This document shows, one piece after another, positions 61,964-64,000 of a DNA stretch of 64,000 bases. The position numbers and the translations under genes were made by a program. This stretch comes from Flammeovirgaceae bacterium 311 (GTDB lineage: Bacteria > Bacteroidota > Bacteroidia > Cytophagales > Cyclobacteriaceae). The stretch's first letter is position 1; every line of letters begins with the position of its first letter. The notes beneath the pieces were generated by a model that was not told where the DNA came from, searched no databases, and saw nothing but the letters and a program-made list of their open reading frames with translations. The DNA lies in the NCBI GenBank assembly GCA_000597885.1, contig CP004371.1:5081001-5145000 (forward strand). The letters run 5' to 3'.

Positions 61964-62386
61964 GTGAGTCAGAGTTTACCCAAACATGAGCGTTTAAGTC
62001 GTCGCATCGCCATACGCATGCTCTTTGAAAAAGGCATGTCTCATAAAGCTTACCCCCTGAAAATGATCTACCTGCCGCTTTCCGCTGTGGAAGCTATGCA
62101 GGCTGTAAAACCTTCTGAAGCTGATAAGCTCCAGCACCCACCACGGGCGCAGGTACTCTTTACGGTGCCCAAGCGAAACTTTAAAAGAGCTGTTGATAGA
62201 AACAGGTTAAAACGATGCCTGCGGGAGGTTTACCGCTTAAATAAAGTAGTGCTGAATGACAGCCCAGTTCATTTTTTAATTGGCTTTGTGTACATTGGAA
62301 GAGAAGAAGTGCCTTTCCGGCAACTTGAAGCCAAACTAATTTTTTGTCTTCAGCGTTTACAAGAGGTACAACAACCCCTTTCTTAA
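61964..62386 (+). CDS. rnpA: Ribonuclease P protein component
   Basis: 140 residues from a GTG at 61964, chosen because it gives SQSLPKHERLSRRIAIRMLFEKG, the usual RnpA beginning. The RNR-box PKRNFKRAVDRNRLKRCLREVYR is at about 70-92. It is the protein subunit that helps RNase P RNA mature tRNA 5' ends. Partner of rpmH upstream; a ctpA-type gene begins 11 bases after its stop. Confidence 0.95.
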   Translation: MSQSLPKHERLSRRIAIRMLFEKGMSHKAYPLKMIYLPLSAVEAMQAVKPSEADKLQHPPRAQVLFTVPKRNFKRAVDRNRLKRCLREVYRLNKVVLNDSPVHFLIGFVYIGREEVPFRQLEAKLIFCLQRLQEVQQPLS

Positions 62387-62397
62387 AGCCGGCATTT

Positions 62398-64000
62398 ATG
62401 AAAAAAATAGTTTCCCGCGCTGCTATCATTGTTTTCCTGCTTGGTACAGCTTTTGGTCTTTTTTCCTATTCAGATCCAGGTGAGCGTTATTTCGCCATTG
62501 TTAAAAACCTCGATATTTTTGCTACCCTCTATAAAGAGGTGAATACTTATTATGTAGATGAGGTAAATCCTAACGAATTAATGAAAGTAGGCATTGATGC
62601 CATGCTAAGTTCATTAGATCCCTATACCAATTACATACCCGAAGATCAGATTGAAGATTTTCGAACCATGACAACCGGCGAATATGGGGGTATTGGTGCT
62701 TCGGTTGGGGTGCGGAACGGATTAAATACAGTTTTAATGCCTTATGAGGGGTACCCTGCTCATAAACAGGGCCTGCGCATTGGCGATGTTATTCTGAAGA
62801 TCGATAACATTGATGTAACAGGAAAAGATACAGATGAAATAAGCCGCTTACTGAAGGGGCAGGCAAATACCAAAGTTGATCTTACTATCAAACGTTACGG
62901 TGCAAATGAACCTATGCAGGTAACACTGGTGCGTGAGCATATTACGGTTAACAATGTTCCTTATTTTGGCATGGTAGGAAAAGATGTTGGTTATATCAAA
63001 CTATCTGATTTTACCACTGGGGCTGCACGCGAGGTGCGCCAGGCAGTTGAGAGTCTGAAAAAAGAAGGGGCTACCAAAATTGTTCTTGATCTGCGCGATA
63101 ATCCCGGGGGATTGCTGATAGAGGCAGTAAACATTGCTAACCTGTTTATACCCAAAGGGGCAGAAGTAGTAAGCACCAAAGGTAAAATGCGTGAGTCTAA
63201 TCAGACGTACCATGCGCTGGATCAGCCAATGGACCTGAACACCCCGCTGGCTGTATTAGTAAGCAGCCGCAGCGCATCGGCTGCAGAAATTGTTGCAGGT
63301 GTATTGCAGGATTACGACAGAGCCGTGGTAATTGGTAATAAAACTTTTGGCAAGGGACTGGTGCAAACTACCCGGCCACTTTCCTACAACAGCCAGTTAA
63401 AAGTTACTACTGCTAAATATTATATTCCCAGTGGCCGCTGCATCCAGGCAATCGATTATAGCCACCGCAACCTCGATGGCTCTGCAGGTAAAGTACCTGA
63501 TTCATTAAAGATCAAGTTCCTGACTAAAAATGGCCGTCCGGTATATGATGGCGATGGCATTGAGCCAGACCTTTCGATAGAGCCAGAGGCACTGGCACCA
63601 ATATCTGTTGCACTACTGTCTAACGGACTGATTTTTGATTATGCCACTGAATTTCACGGACGTACTGAAAAAATTCAGACTGCTTCAGAATTCACAATAA
63701 CGGATGCAGAGTATAATAACTTCGTGCAGTGGTTGTCTAAAAAGAATTATGACTATACCACCAAGGTAGAAGAGACTATTGAGGAATTGGAGGCTGTAGC
63801 AAAAGAAGAAAAGTCATATAATTCTATCAAGCCCAAGCTGGATGCGCTGCGTCAGCAGTTTGCCCATGATAAAACCAAGGATCTGCAGGAATTCAAGAGC
63901 GAGATCAAAGAACTGATGAAACGTGAAATAGTGAGCCGTTATTACCTCTATAATGGTGCGCTTCAGGCTTCCTTTGATGCTGATGATGATATGCTGAAAG
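62398..64000 (+). CDS. ctpA: C-terminal processing protease (S41, CtpA type), 5' part
   Basis: 534 codons are visible and the frame runs off the right edge. The N-terminus MKKIVSRAAIIVFLLGTAFGLFSY is a signal or anchor. A PDZ domain lies at about 95-180 (GIGASVGVRNG...GLRIGDVILKIDNIDVTGKD), and the catalytic core has DLRDNPGGLL (232-240), the nucleophile Ser294 in SSRSASAAEI and the general base Lys319 in NKTFGKGLVQ. About 130 residues of helical C-terminus follow, typical of the long Bacteroidota CtpA. It cleaves envelope proteins at the C-terminus. It is closely linked to rnpA. Confidence 0.95.
   Translation, partial: MKKIVSRAAIIVFLLGTAFGLFSYSDPGERYFAIVKNLDIFATLYKEVNTYYVDEVNPNELMKVGIDAMLSSLDPYTNYIPEDQIEDFRTMTTGEYGGIGASVGVRNGLNTVLMPYEGYPAHKQGLRIGDVILKIDNIDVTGKDTDEISRLLKGQANTKVDLTIKRYGANEPMQVTLVREHITVNNVPYFGMVGKDVGYIKLSDFTTGAAREVRQAVESLKKEGATKIVLDLRDNPGGLLIEAVNIANLFIPKGAEVVSTKGKMRESNQTYHALDQPMDLNTPLAVLVSSRSASAAEIVAGVLQDYDRAVVIGNKTFGKGLVQTTRPLSYNSQLKVTTAKYYIPSGRCIQAIDYSHRNLDGSAGKVPDSLKIKFLTKNGRPVYDGDGIEPDLSIEPEALAPISVALLSNGLIFDYATEFHGRTEKIQTASEFTITDAEYNNFVQWLSKKNYDYTTKVEETIEELEAVAKEEKSYNSIKPKLDALRQQFAHDKTKDLQEFKSEIKELMKREIVSRYYLYNGALQASFDADDDMLK

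Overview
The window looks like chromosomal DNA from a Bacteroidota bacterium, most likely a Cytophagales-type heterotroph (class inferred, species not identifiable). Evidence: Bacteroidota-type promoters (TTTG, 20 bases, then TAnnTTTG, clearest before rpmH), TonB-type outer-membrane barrels with carboxypeptidase-like N-termini, a putative porin, a possible type IX secretion tail, a clade II lipoprotein-type NosZ, and menaquinone as the quinone pathway. Codon use looks even and no prophage, integrase, transposase, CRISPR array, rRNA or tRNA was seen.

Layout. 1-1.2 kb: end of an outer-membrane barrel gene, then a nested palindromic element. 1.6-9.7 kb: a nitrous oxide respiration block: two envelope genes on the minus strand, divergent from cytochrome c lipoprotein, nosZ, a membrane-domain/NosL fusion, nosD, nosF and nosY. 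10-20.2 kb: queD-like gene, proline dehydrogenase, B12-dependent ribonucleotide reductase, iron-sulfur repair protein Ric (with an in-frame UGA), an Rrf2 regulator, nadA and nadB. 20.4-30.7 kb: lipoprotein, MarR-GNAT fusion, TonB-type receptor, GNAT, S41 protease, secreted proteins and an ABC permease. 31-36.7 kb: a minus-strand sulfur assimilation operon (ferredoxin, metZ-like, sulfite reductase, siroheme synthase, cysH). 37-42.6 kb: miaE, porin, lpxK, Nif3-like and zinc-ribbon proteins. 42.7-50.7 kb: ArsC-like, histidine phosphatase and the menaquinone genes menI-like, menF, menD, menB, menE. 50.7-61.5 kb: phosphatase lipoprotein, conserved unknowns, an S24-type regulator, PfkB kinase, an M16 protease pair and an M61 peptidase. 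61.7-64 kb: rpmH, rnpA and the start of a ctpA-type protease.

The most striking region is the control DNA of the sulfur operon. A promoter at 36690-36721 is followed by a SAM-I (S-box) riboswitch at 36565-36661, then a short ORF ending in PCCCCCWCC just before the ferredoxin-metZ genes. A second short ORF with CCNACCYESCCCMCC starts one base after metZ stops and is followed by an intrinsic terminator 30 bases before the sulfite reductase start. This reads as SAM sensing plus two cysteine-codon leader peptides, arranged so that methionine-side and cysteine-side genes could be tuned separately. The mechanism is inferred; the riboswitch, the Cys-codon clusters and the second terminator are directly visible.

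The anaerobic theme (nos genes, B12-dependent ribonucleotide reductase, Ric, an Rrf2 protein with three cysteines, menaquinone) is tied together by three Fnr/Crp-like palindromes at 3067, 15457 and 16967. Other oddities are a UGA replacing the conserved Cys codon of Ric, a HEPN-like extension on sulfite reductase, a NosL fusion, and two MITE-like elements, one of which supplies the last codons of a phosphatase gene.
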